DNA from: Armatimonadota bacterium
Lineage (GTDB): Bacteria; Armatimonadota; SYMT01
NCBI GenBank assembly: GCA_020696885.1
Contig: JAJFMS010000099.1
Location: 1-9,450, forward strand
Direction: 5' to 3'
Length of the DNA: 9,450 nucleotides
Shown here: positions 1 through 6,441 of the stretch, piece after piece
Layout: each line of letters opens with the position of its first letter
Position numbering within the stretch: position 1 is the stretch's first letter
The notes under the pieces: generated by a model
Database searches by the model: none
What the model saw: only the letters and a program-made list of their open reading frames with translations
What the model was told of the DNA's origin: nothing
Position numbers and translations under genes: made by a program

Positions 1-214
1 GGAGCTTGGCGGGCGAGGAGCTGAGCCAGGTGGCCCAGTTGGCAGCGCCGAGGTCCAGCGGATCGTTGCGTCGCTTGCGGGCCGCCGCGGCCGGCGCCTG
101 GAGCAATTGGGCCGCGCCTGCCTGGGAGAGACCGAGCGCCAGCGGGCTGAGCGCGGCGTAGGTGAGCAGCTTGCGCCGGCTCAGAGACCGATCGGGTTGG
201 GAGGGATACTGCAT
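1..214 (-). CDS. Tat-exported protein, N-terminal fragment (gene continues beyond left edge)
   Basis: Only the first 71 codons lie in the window. The protein opens MQYPSQPDRSLSRRKLLTYA, which has a twin-arginine motif (SRRKLL) followed by a hydrophobic stretch rich in Ala and Leu and an Ala-rich region up to about residue 46. This predicts export in folded form through the Tat system. The visible mature part contains DLGAANWATWLSSSP. A Trp-rich opening of this kind resembles, from memory, Tat-exported members of the PAP2/vanadium-haloperoxidase group, but the diagnostic C-terminal motifs are outside the window and the family is not established. The start is supported by a GAGG-type ribosome-binding site about 11 bases upstream. 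It is the last of four co-directional genes for exported proteins, separated from the barrel gene by 325 bases, so it may have its own promoter. Confidence 0.75.
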   Translation of the reverse strand, partial: MQYPSQPDRSLSRRKLLTYAALSPLALGLSQAGAAQLLQAPAAAARKRRNDPLDLGAANWATWLSSSPAKL

Positions 215-539
215 AAGGAATTCAGACCTCGGAGGTGCGGACTACATGCCCCCAAAGGGCGAGAAGCTAAGGAATAGCAGGCAAGTCGGCGATCAGACCG
301 CAAGCACTTACGTGAGCAATCTTGGCCATTTCCGCTCGCACAGCCTTCTTTTTAGCGAACACGGAGGAGATTCCGCGGGCATTCGGTGGATGTCGGGGCG
401 CAAGGGGACCGCTGGAACGGTGCTTCCGGTCCTGGAGTCAAAGCGCGGCCCCAGAAAACCATATCGGTCGTCTGGGCGGCGCTAGCGGTATTGGCGAGCG
501 GGTGTACTGCCTGCGGGTGCCGTGCCCAGGCAGGCGGCG
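215..539. other. 325-base intergenic region between barrel gene and Tat-protein gene
   Basis: No convincing gene is seen here. Small open frames on the plus strand have no recognisable protein character and overlap the neighbouring genes antisense. The region must hold the 3' end of the barrel transcript and probably the promoter of the Tat-protein gene, but I could not pick out a convincing -35/-10 pair. Two weak stem-loops near the barrel gene's stop codon are listed separately. Confidence 0.6.
450..532 (-). terminator. Two weak stem-loops downstream of the barrel gene
   Basis: Reading the minus strand, the first stem-loop lies 8 bases past the barrel stop codon: TGCCTG (532-527) pairs with CAGGCA (513-508) across a 13-base loop. 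The second has CCCAGA (476-471) pairing with TCTGGG (455-450), plus an inner ACC/GGT pairing. Neither is followed by a T-run, so they are not canonical intrinsic terminators. They could assist Rho-dependent termination or protect the mRNA 3' end. In GC-rich DNA such short stems arise by chance. Confidence 0.25.
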
Positions 540-1712
540 CTACTTGGGCTGGGTCGGGGGAGGGAACAGAGAGTGGGGTTTGGACATCCCTGGGGATGCT
601 TTGCCCGCCGGCCTCCGGTGCGCACCAAAGCGGTAGGAATATCCGGCCAGTATGATGTAGTCGGCGAGGGTGCCGTCCACCTGGTACGTACCCAGCTTCT
701 GCAGGTTGCGCTGGGTCGCCACGGGTACGTTCAGCGTGAAGGTGTGCGAGCCGGTGGAGTAGGAGAGCCCTGGCTCCACGAAGATGGAATAGCCCGGGCG
801 GCGGAACCCGTCGTTGCCCCCGATCAGGTCTGCCTGAGGCACGCCTTCGATCCGGGTCGCCAGGCTAACGGAGAGCCCCTGCACCTTCGGCACCGGCGCG
901 ATTACGCCCACCCGCGCGAGGTACTGATCCGGCACAGAGTTGTATTTGAACTGCTGGAGGTTGTCGGGGATCGTGCCGCCGCAGAGGAACAGCACGCTGG
1001 ATTCCGTGTCGTTCGTCTCGCGCGGGTTCACGAGGTAGGTGCCGGAAGCGAACAGGGTCGCGGAGCCCACGCGCTTGAAGGCCTGCAGATCCAGGTTGAT
1101 CCCCCAGCCTCCATCTCCCGGCTGGATGGACTGGTCCACCGGCATCACCGCGAAGTTCTGCCCGTTGGCATCCGGGAAGCGGTCTTTGGCGTTCGAGTTG
1201 CCGGTCGGGGCCTTGATCCCCAGCCCCAGCGCGACATTCCCCTTCAGGTGGGTGTCCGGCTCCAGCAGCCAGTAGCGGCCGGTGAGGGAGATATCGCCCA
1301 GGCCGCTGGCGCTTTGGACCTGGCGCGCGCCGGGCGGAGCTACGGGTACCGGCACGGACCAGCCGCCGTACACCAGGATCGGGATGCCCAGGGTCACGTT
1401 CAGCCGCCGGGAGACGGCGTGGGTCACGCCGATGTCCAGAAGCTGCTGCTTGTTGACCACGTTGTTGCGCAGCCGGGGCCGGCGGGGGTCTTCCTCGGTG
1501 CCCATGAAATGAGTGTCCGAGCGAAGCGCGCGATAGGTGGCGGAGACCTGCCACTCGCTGCGCAGTAGGTACGGGTCTTCGCTGAGCACCGGCGAGGTCT
1601 GCCGGGCGAGGATACAACCCTGCGCGTGTGCCGTGCTCGCCGGCAGCGCCGCCCCGACGAGCGCCATCCACGGAAGGATCCGGCGGTGCTTCCAGCCCGG
1701 AACGGTGCTCAT
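540..1712 (-). CDS. Beta-barrel outer-membrane protein (transporter-like), signal peptide
   Basis: A 390-residue protein with a clear signal peptide: basic n-region, hydrophobic core at about residues 11-24, and predicted cleavage after STAHA (residue 30). The mature part is rich in alternating polar/hydrophobic strands with frequent Gly and aromatic residues. It carries SGLGDISLTGRYWLL at about 136-150, a signature I associate with the MetA/phenol-degradation-type 'transporter' outer-membrane barrels, followed by LGLGIKAPTGNSNAKD. Substrate is unknown. The last predicted strand ends in AGYSYRF (F362), a typical barrel C-terminus, but the frame continues for a further 28 Pro/Lys-rich residues. 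A GAGGGAG ribosome-binding site sits about 7 bases before the ATG. It lies 88 bases after the kelch gene on the same strand and is plausibly cotranscribed with it. Both proteins share VPGW in the signal-peptide region. Confidence 0.8.
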   Translation of the reverse strand: MSTVPGWKHRRILPWMALVGAALPASTAHAQGCILARQTSPVLSEDPYLLRSEWQVSATYRALRSDTHFMGTEEDPRRPRLRNNVVNKQQLLDIGVTHAVSRRLNVTLGIPILVYGGWSVPVPVAPPGARQVQSASGLGDISLTGRYWLLEPDTHLKGNVALGLGIKAPTGNSNAKDRFPDANGQNFAVMPVDQSIQPGDGGWGINLDLQAFKRVGSATLFASGTYLVNPRETNDTESSVLFLCGGTIPDNLQQFKYNSVPDQYLARVGVIAPVPKVQGLSVSLATRIEGVPQADLIGGNDGFRRPGYSIFVEPGLSYSTGSHTFTLNVPVATQRNLQKLGTYQVDGTLADYIILAGYSYRFGAHRRPAGKASPGMSKPHSLFPPPTQPK

Positions 1713-1773
1713 CCTCGTCTCCCTCGTCTCAAGCAGTGGTTAGATCGGTGCGAAACCATAACGGGACCCTTCT

Positions 1774-1800
1774 CCGGCTAGCGATCGGCCGATCGGCCGG
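1774..1800 (-). terminator. Stem-loop directly abutting the kelch gene stop codon
   Basis: A perfect 14-base palindrome CGATCGGCCGATCG (1782-1795) is flanked by CCGGC (1774-1778) and GCCGG (1796-1800), with a 3-base TAG bulge on one side. In minus-strand RNA this gives a roughly 10-base-pair stem-loop starting at the base after the TAA stop codon (1803-1801). No T-run follows, so efficient intrinsic termination is doubtful. It may be a partial terminator, an mRNA-stabilising stem, or a dyad binding site upstream of the barrel gene. Confidence 0.4.
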
Positions 1801-3267
1801 TTAGAGGGGTGCCGATGCGAGGGAGTTGTTCACTTCGCTGCTTTCCGTTACCTGCCCTAGGGCATCCACCACCGCGATCGCATACTTCCCGGCGCCGTCC
1901 TGGCCGGCCGGCAGCTTGATCTTCAGTTTCACGGTCTTCGACTTTCCGGGGGAGAGCGCGGCGACCTTCACCTGCTTGAGCAGCGTATCGCCGGCGTCCG
2001 GCGTGGCGTCCGCGGAGAGTACCAGGCGCAGCGTGCTGGCTGCCGACTTCACGGTTCCCTGGTTCGTTACCTGCAGGCTGCCGGAAAGGGTCCAGGTGAC
2101 CCGGCTGCCGGAGCCCTTGGAAGTCCGCGTATGACTCAACCAGGTCCCGGTCAGGTCCACGCCCGAGGGCGGAGTCACGTACGTGGAGTAGAACGCGCCC
2201 TGATCCCGAGGGGTCCCGGCGGTGGTCCCGCCGAACACCAGCAGGTCCAGCGCGCTTCCGCGGCCGGCTGGCCGGGCAACGGCGGCCGCAGCCGGCCGGA
2301 AGACCGGGCTGTAGTCGGCCTTCCGGGTCCAATGGGCGAGGTGGTTGATCGGGTCCACCGTGATCGAATAGGTAGCGCCCAGGTCCATTCCGGTCTCGTC
2401 CTGACCGCCCACCAGGAGGATCTGCCCTCCGGCGCCGTCCCCGAAGTCGCCGGCCGAGGCGGCGCTTCCGGTGAAGCCGTCCGGAACGTCTCCGTCAGCA
2501 GTGAGCAGAGACCAGGCGTTGCCGGTCGGGTCGAAGACCCAGACGTCGTTTTGAACGCCCGTCGCGGACGTTCCACCCAGCACGTACATCCGGCCGCCCA
2601 GCGCCACGGCGGCGTGTCCGTACCGCCCGCTGTCCGGAAAGTCCGGCAGCCGGTCCCACGTGCCGGGGAGGGAGTCGAAGCCCCACAGGTCCGCCAGTAG
2701 CGAGGCGCCGTCTCCGCCGCGCCCTCCGAACATCAGGTAGCGGTTGGCAGCGGTAGACACGGCGGAATGATCGATCCGGGGTGCCGGCTGGAGCGCGCTG
2801 CTGGAATGACGCGGCTCCCAGCAGTGGCGGAAGTCGTCGTAGTACCACACTTCGTTCAGGAGGGAGCCGCTCTCGCCGGCCCCATAGAACACGTACATAT
2901 AGATCCCACTGGCCGCCGCCGCGTGACCGGAGCGCGCCGGAGGCAGGGGGGTGGTGGAGTTGAGGCGGGCGAACTTGCCCGTGGAGGCCTTGTACTCCCA
3001 CAGATCCGTCAGGGCTACCGTTCCGGCGCCCGACGGAGAGCGGCCCCCATAGAGCCAGCCGGCGCCGTCGAAAGTGACGAGCGTATGCCCAACTCGCGCG
3101 ACCGGACGAATAATCTGGGGCGGCACCGGGGTCCAGGTCCCCGCTGGCAGCCCGGCGTGGGCCGTGGTGCCCCAGGCGACCATTCCCAGCGCCAGGCACG
3201 CCATCCACCCGGGAACGGGCAGCAGGGGAAAATGCGATCGTTTGCCGGTACTGCTTTGACTAACCAT
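1801..3267 (-). CDS. Exported kelch-repeat protein with C-terminal CARDB-like domain
   Basis: A 488-residue protein. Residues 1-38 form a signal peptide (KR in the n-region, hydrophobic core, TTAHA cleavage site). Residues about 59-368 contain at least four clear kelch repeats with the RxGH...GG...DLW pattern: GH at 60-61, 114-115 and 218-219, DH at 166-167, and repeated (N/T)D(L/V)W or NEVW motifs. More degenerate units follow at about 265-368, giving a six- or seven-bladed propeller. Residues about 374-488 look like a CARDB-type immunoglobulin-like domain (strand-rich, ending EVNNSL). Kelch propellers bind ligands or proteins, and a galactose-oxidase-like catalytic role is not supported by anything I can see. 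The start has a GGGGGAG ribosome-binding site only a few bases from the ATG. It sits between the haloperoxidase (211 bases upstream) and the barrel gene (88 bases downstream), same strand. Confidence 0.85.
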   Translation of the reverse strand: MVSQSSTGKRSHFPLLPVPGWMACLALGMVAWGTTAHAGLPAGTWTPVPPQIIRPVARVGHTLVTFDGAGWLYGGRSPSGAGTVALTDLWEYKASTGKFARLNSTTPLPPARSGHAAAASGIYMYVFYGAGESGSLLNEVWYYDDFRHCWEPRHSSSALQPAPRIDHSAVSTAANRYLMFGGRGGDGASLLADLWGFDSLPGTWDRLPDFPDSGRYGHAAVALGGRMYVLGGTSATGVQNDVWVFDPTGNAWSLLTADGDVPDGFTGSAASAGDFGDGAGGQILLVGGQDETGMDLGATYSITVDPINHLAHWTRKADYSPVFRPAAAAVARPAGRGSALDLLVFGGTTAGTPRDQGAFYSTYVTPPSGVDLTGTWLSHTRTSKGSGSRVTWTLSGSLQVTNQGTVKSAASTLRLVLSADATPDAGDTLLKQVKVAALSPGKSKTVKLKIKLPAGQDGAGKYAIAVVDALGQVTESSEVNNSLASAPL

Positions 3268-3350
3268 CTCTCCCCCAACCCGGCTACGCGCACCCGCTTC
3301 GCCGGGATCTGCCCGCTCTGATAGTAACGCTGTTCAATAACCAATGGCGT
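3268..3350 (-). promoter_or_regulatory. Leader of the kelch gene, possible weak promoter
   Basis: Between the long hairpin and the kelch start, the minus strand has a locally AT-richer tract (about 3321-3347) with TTGGTT followed after 15 bases by TATCAG. This is at best a poor -35/-10 pair with short spacing. It is the only AT-rich stretch near the kelch start, so a promoter here is possible but not shown. Confidence 0.2.
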
Positions 3351-3414
3351 CGCGCCTCGTGCGCCTGGAGAGCTCGGCGGCGTCGCCCAGCTCTCCAGGC
3401 GCGTACGAGACGCG
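3351..3414 (-). repeat. Long imperfect hairpin between haloperoxidase and kelch genes
   Basis: A perfect 14-base inverted repeat, GCGCCTGGAGAGCT (3361-3374) and AGCTCTCCAGGCGC (3389-3402), encloses an inner GGCG/CGCC stem with a 4-base loop. It is extended outward, after a 2-base bulge (3403-3404), by CGCGCCTCGT (3351-3360) against ACGAGACGCG (3405-3414). The single outer mismatch becomes a G-U pair in minus-strand RNA, the direction in which both flanking genes are transcribed. The total is about 28 pairs. It starts 64 bases after the haloperoxidase stop codon and ends 83 bases before the kelch start. No T-run follows. It could be a transcription attenuator, an mRNA stabiliser or processing site, or an inserted palindromic repeat element. 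Confidence 0.85.
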
Positions 3415-3478
3415 ATGCACGATCAAGCGTTCGGCGATAGCCCTGCGGTCACGGGACGATCGCCTTCCACCAACTCCC

Positions 3479-4936
3479 CTAGGGATACTTGGCGCCGGTC
3501 ACGTAGCGCTGGTACTTCTCCCAGACTACTTCGGCAACTTTCTTGCCGACTTCCTGACCTGCCGTGTTCTCATTCGCGAAGTGGATCGCGCTGTAGACCC
3601 GGGAGATACCGGCGTGCTTGGCCGCCGAGGTGAAGGTGGGGAAGGTGAACGTCACCGGCGCAGTCGGCGTGATGCCGGGCTCGATGACGGAGCTGCCGGC
3701 CGGCAGGGTGATCGTGAACCCGAATCGGTCGCTGCCGGTGAACTTCTTCAGGAGGACCGCCGCCGTCATGCTGAACGTGGCGTGGCCGGAGTAGAAGCTC
3801 GCGAAGGGAGGGGAGACCACGGTGGCCGGCTGCCCGTAGGGCTGCCAGTCCTTACCGTCAATGGTCTGGGTTCCCTGGCCCACGCCGCCCCACGCGCGGA
3901 TCTGCTTCCCAGTATACAGGTACCTGATGGCGGAAATCGGCCGCACGTAGTCATGCATCCGCTTGGCCTGCCAGCAGGCGATGCCTGCATCCAACACGCC
4001 GTTCATGGTCAAGAAGAAAACCTTGGCATCCTGGTCGATCCCGTAGCCGTCCCGGTGCGAGACGAACTGGGTGTTCAGCGCCCAGTGACCCGGGGGCAGC
4101 TCGGAATTCGGCCCGTCCGCCCAGTACTCCGCCGTCATCTTCTTGTAATCAGTGAGCGTTGCGCTCTCCTTGATGCACGCCTTGGCCTGGGCCTCATACG
4201 CGCGGGTGCCGTGCTGCGCCGGCTTCTGGCGCGGCAGGAACTGCGTGGAGGACGTGAGCGCGAACGGGGTGACGAAGCCCCAATGCGGCGCGCTGTACTT
4301 CTGGATCACGAACCCGCCGGCGCCGTCGGACACCCGCAGCGGCTGCCACCGGTTCGGATCGTTCACCATGTCCCAGGTGTTCACCGGAGCATAGCCGGTG
4401 TAGTCCGAGTACGGCGTCCCACCGTTGAGGTTCCCCAACTGGTTGGAGCCGTCCGCGTGCCGGAAGTTCAGCACGGCCGCAGCGGCCACGTTGCCGATGC
4501 CGGCCGGCGTGGTCCGGTCCACCGAGGTGTCGTCCGGGTCGTAGCCCAGGTTGGCCATGATGGAGCGGAAGCTGGCGACCTGCGCGGCCCCCGGGAAGAG
4601 ATCCACCGCGGCGCGGTAGGCGGCGAAGCTCACCGCCTTCGCCTTATTAGCGTCCGTGCGCTCCGCGGTCGGGCGGCGCAGATAGCCACCGAACCGGGTG
4701 CCGACCGCCTGGGCGTCGTAGGCCGCCCACGCATCAAAGATGCAGGTGTGGAGCACCGCCAGGTGGCGCGCCACGATCGTCGGCCCGGGCTTGAGGTCCC
4801 GGATCGCCTGCAGTGCGGCTTCATCCCAGACCGTCACCACCGACTCGGCCGCTGCCGGACGGGCGGAGAACCCTGCAGCCACTGCTAATCCTAACAGCGC
4901 CAGGCGTCCGGCGCGTTCCCAACGGTTTCCCTTCAT
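3479..4936 (-). CDS. Vanadium-dependent haloperoxidase / PAP2-fold enzyme, exported
   Basis: A 485-residue protein. Residues 1-30 are a signal peptide (basic n-region, LALLGLAVAAGFSA, cleavage near PAAA-E). The vanadate/phosphate-binding set of the haloperoxidase-acid phosphatase fold is complete with correct spacing: K325 and R332 in AKRMHDYVRP, S383-G384-H385 in FYSGHATFS, and R446 and H452 in SRVYSAIHF. The K-to-R (+7) and R-to-H (+6) spacings match fungal vanadium chloroperoxidase. Members oxidise halides with hydrogen peroxide or act as phosphatases, and the sequence does not say which. After the last His the motif reads ANENTAG. The ATG at 4936 is chosen over an in-frame one at 5125 because it directly begins the signal peptide and has a GAGGAAG ribosome-binding site about 7 bases upstream. 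It leads a run of four genes for exported proteins and is divergent from the oxidoreductase gene. Confidence 0.88.
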   Translation of the reverse strand: MKGNRWERAGRLALLGLAVAAGFSARPAAAESVVTVWDEAALQAIRDLKPGPTIVARHLAVLHTCIFDAWAAYDAQAVGTRFGGYLRRPTAERTDANKAKAVSFAAYRAAVDLFPGAAQVASFRSIMANLGYDPDDTSVDRTTPAGIGNVAAAAVLNFRHADGSNQLGNLNGGTPYSDYTGYAPVNTWDMVNDPNRWQPLRVSDGAGGFVIQKYSAPHWGFVTPFALTSSTQFLPRQKPAQHGTRAYEAQAKACIKESATLTDYKKMTAEYWADGPNSELPPGHWALNTQFVSHRDGYGIDQDAKVFFLTMNGVLDAGIACWQAKRMHDYVRPISAIRYLYTGKQIRAWGGVGQGTQTIDGKDWQPYGQPATVVSPPFASFYSGHATFSMTAAVLLKKFTGSDRFGFTITLPAGSSVIEPGITPTAPVTFTFPTFTSAAKHAGISRVYSAIHFANENTAGQEVGKKVAEVVWEKYQRYVTGAKYP

Positions 4937-5245
4937 TGCTTCTTCCTCGATACCTGATTGGAGTGAGAGCCGGACGGTCCCGGTCTGTCCGGGGTACGAT
5001 CGCTTCCCCTGCACTACAGATGGCGGCCGGCTTGCGACCGCCTTCGCTCGCGGCCGGCGGTACTGGATCCCTGGCCGCTGCATCAATTGGGCAAGCTCAA
5101 GCCCTCCCTCCTGCCGACCGGTCATTAAAATGCATTAAAGTAAACTTTCCTTAATCTTCCCGGGACCCCTGGCGGCGGAGGTAGCGGCGACGGTCTGGAA
5201 GCGCCGCGCCTGCCGGATGGGCGGCCTTGGGGGTAAAACCACGGC
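4937..5245. promoter_or_regulatory. Divergent intergenic region between haloperoxidase and oxidoreductase genes
   Basis: This 309-base region must hold promoters for both divergent genes. An AT-rich island at 5121-5156 stands out in otherwise GC-rich DNA. It contains CATTAAA twice (5123-5129 and 5133-5139), one helical turn apart, around an ATGCAT core, which suggests a regulator-binding or promoter site. It lies about 90 bases from the oxidoreductase start and about 185 from the haloperoxidase start. I could not assign a well-spaced -35/-10 pair. GCGGCCGGC also occurs twice (5023-5031, 5050-5058), probably by base composition. Confidence 0.45.
4970..4992. promoter_or_regulatory. Inverted repeat upstream of the haloperoxidase gene (candidate operator)
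   Basis: CCGGAC (4970-4975) and GTCCGG (4987-4992) form a dyad with an 11-base spacer. Its near edge is 33 bases upstream of the haloperoxidase ATG. The spacing of half-sites, 17 bases centre to centre, could suit a dimeric regulator, or the element could form a leader stem-loop. No regulator gene is adjacent. Confidence 0.3.
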
Positions 5246-6328
5246 ATGCGTAAACTCAGATTTGGTGTTATCGGCGCCGGCGGCTTCGCCGAGGTGTGTC
5301 ACCTTCCCGGGCTGCTCACCCATCCCCAGGCGGAGGTAGTGGCCCTGTGCGGGCGGCGGCTCGACCATGCCCGCGCGATGGCGGACCGCTTCGGCATCCC
5401 GGACGTCCACACGGACTACCGCGAGCTTTGCGCGCGGGACGACCTGGACGGCATCACCATCACCACGCCCAACGCGGTGCACGCAGCGCAGGCGCACGCC
5501 GCGTTCGGGCACGGCAAGCACGTGTTCTGCGAGAAGCCGCTGGGGATGGACGTGGCCCAGGTGGAAGCGATGCTGGCCGCGGCGGAGCGCAGCGGAAAGG
5601 TCCATCAGGTCGCCTTCACCTTCCGCTACACGTACTGCCTGCAGGAGCTCCGGCGGCGCGTGCGCGCCGGCGACCTGGGCCAGCCCTACTACGTCCGTCT
5701 CCGGTTTGATAGCTGGCGCGGGCTGCAGCCGGACTGGCAGATCGGCTGGCGAGAGAAGCAGGACCTGTCCGGCGGCGGGATCCTCTACGACATGGGCTCC
5801 CACCTGTTCGACTGCGCGCGCTTCGTCCTCGGTCCGATCGAGACCGCCACCGGGTTCACCCACCACATCCCTCGCCAGCGGGTGTTCGCCCGCACCGGCG
5901 AACTGACGGACGTGGAGACGGACGACCTCGCCGCCGCCTGGTTCCGCTACGAGTCCGGCGTGCGCGGCGAATGGTTCATGAGCCGGGCCACCCCGCCGCA
6001 CACGGAAAACGGCTACCTCGAGGTGGTCGGCACGGAAGGCGCCCTTCAAGCCAGCTTGAGCCGCGGGAACCTGGAGCGACTGCGGGTCTCTCGCCCCACC
6101 GCCCCCGACTGGGCGGAGCTGCCGCTGCCCCCGGAAGCGCTGGACGGGCAGCCCCATGCCCTGGGGTTGATGATGCGCAGCTTCGTGGACGCCTGCCTGC
6201 GCGGCCGGTTGGACGGCGACGTGGACGCTTCGTTCCACGACGGTCTCGCCGCGCAGCAGGGCCTGGCCGCAGTGCGGCAGTCACAGGAGATTCCGTGTTG
6301 GATGCCGCTGGCGCAGGCGACCGGTTAG
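5246..6328 (+). CDS. Gfo/Idh/MocA-family NAD(P)-dependent oxidoreductase
   Basis: A 360-residue protein of normal family length. The N-terminal Rossmann domain begins RFGVIGAGGFAEVCHLPGLL, with the dinucleotide-binding glycines G10 and G12 and A15. The family signature EKPLG is at 96-100 (E96, K97, P98; K97 is the usual catalytic lysine). The C-terminal dehydrogenase domain carries GGGILYDMGSHLFD (177-189), with D182 and H186 in the positions conserved near the substrate site. Members oxidise or reduce sugars, inositols and related polyols in the cytoplasm using NAD(P), and no signal peptide is present. The substrate cannot be read from sequence. The ribosome-binding site is weak (GGGGG about 12 bases upstream of the ATG). 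The gene is intact, divergent from the haloperoxidase, and 113 bases before the kinase gene. Confidence 0.93.
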   Translation: MRKLRFGVIGAGGFAEVCHLPGLLTHPQAEVVALCGRRLDHARAMADRFGIPDVHTDYRELCARDDLDGITITTPNAVHAAQAHAAFGHGKHVFCEKPLGMDVAQVEAMLAAAERSGKVHQVAFTFRYTYCLQELRRRVRAGDLGQPYYVRLRFDSWRGLQPDWQIGWREKQDLSGGGILYDMGSHLFDCARFVLGPIETATGFTHHIPRQRVFARTGELTDVETDDLAAAWFRYESGVRGEWFMSRATPPHTENGYLEVVGTEGALQASLSRGNLERLRVSRPTAPDWAELPLPPEALDGQPHALGLMMRSFVDACLRGRLDGDVDASFHDGLAAQQGLAAVRQSQEIPCWMPLAQATG

Positions 6329-6365
6329 AGAGGACCAGCGCGAAGCGGCTCGCCATGACGACGCT

Positions 6366-6396
6366 TAACCCGGGTTAGGGATCACCCGGCGCGGGT
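6366..6396. promoter_or_regulatory. Two adjacent dyads upstream of the kinase gene
   Basis: TAACCCGGGTTA (6366-6377) is a perfect 12-base palindrome. Seven bases on, ACCCG (6384-6388) and CGGGT (6392-6396) form a second dyad with the same half-site ACCCG. The repeated half-site in two neighbouring dyads suggests an operator, or alternatively two stem-loops ending the oxidoreductase transcript. They lie 46-76 bases before the preferred kinase start. There is no T-run after either. Confidence 0.35.
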
Positions 6397-6441
6397 AGAT
6401 TGAATCGGCCCACCCCCACCAAGCCGCCGAGAGAAACACTG

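Noticed and set aside
522..1568. Plus-strand open frame (348 codons) antisense to the barrel gene
   Set aside because: Low-complexity composition and no ribosome-binding site or motif. The minus-strand frame has a signal peptide and barrel features.
3344..4888. Long plus-strand open frame (514 codons) antisense to the haloperoxidase
   Set aside because: Its product is Arg/Gly/Val-rich with no domain pattern. It is the mirror of a well-supported gene with signal peptide and catalytic motifs, as often occurs in GC-rich DNA.
5023..5058. Direct repeat GCGGCCGGC in the divergent promoter region
   Set aside because: Nine-base GC-only repeats are expected by chance at this base composition.
4937..5125. 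Upstream in-frame ATG giving a 63-residue N-terminal extension of the haloperoxidase
   Set aside because: The extension would bury the signal peptide internally, and the ATG at 4936 has a good ribosome-binding site.
5135..6238. Minus-strand open frame (367 codons) antisense to the oxidoreductase
   Set aside because: The plus-strand gene has the full Gfo/Idh/MocA motif set. The antisense product has no recognisable features.
6400..6441. TTG start for the kinase at 6400
   Set aside because: It has no clear ribosome-binding site and overlaps the dyad region's edge. GTG 6442 has GAGAG at good distance. The TTG is not excluded.
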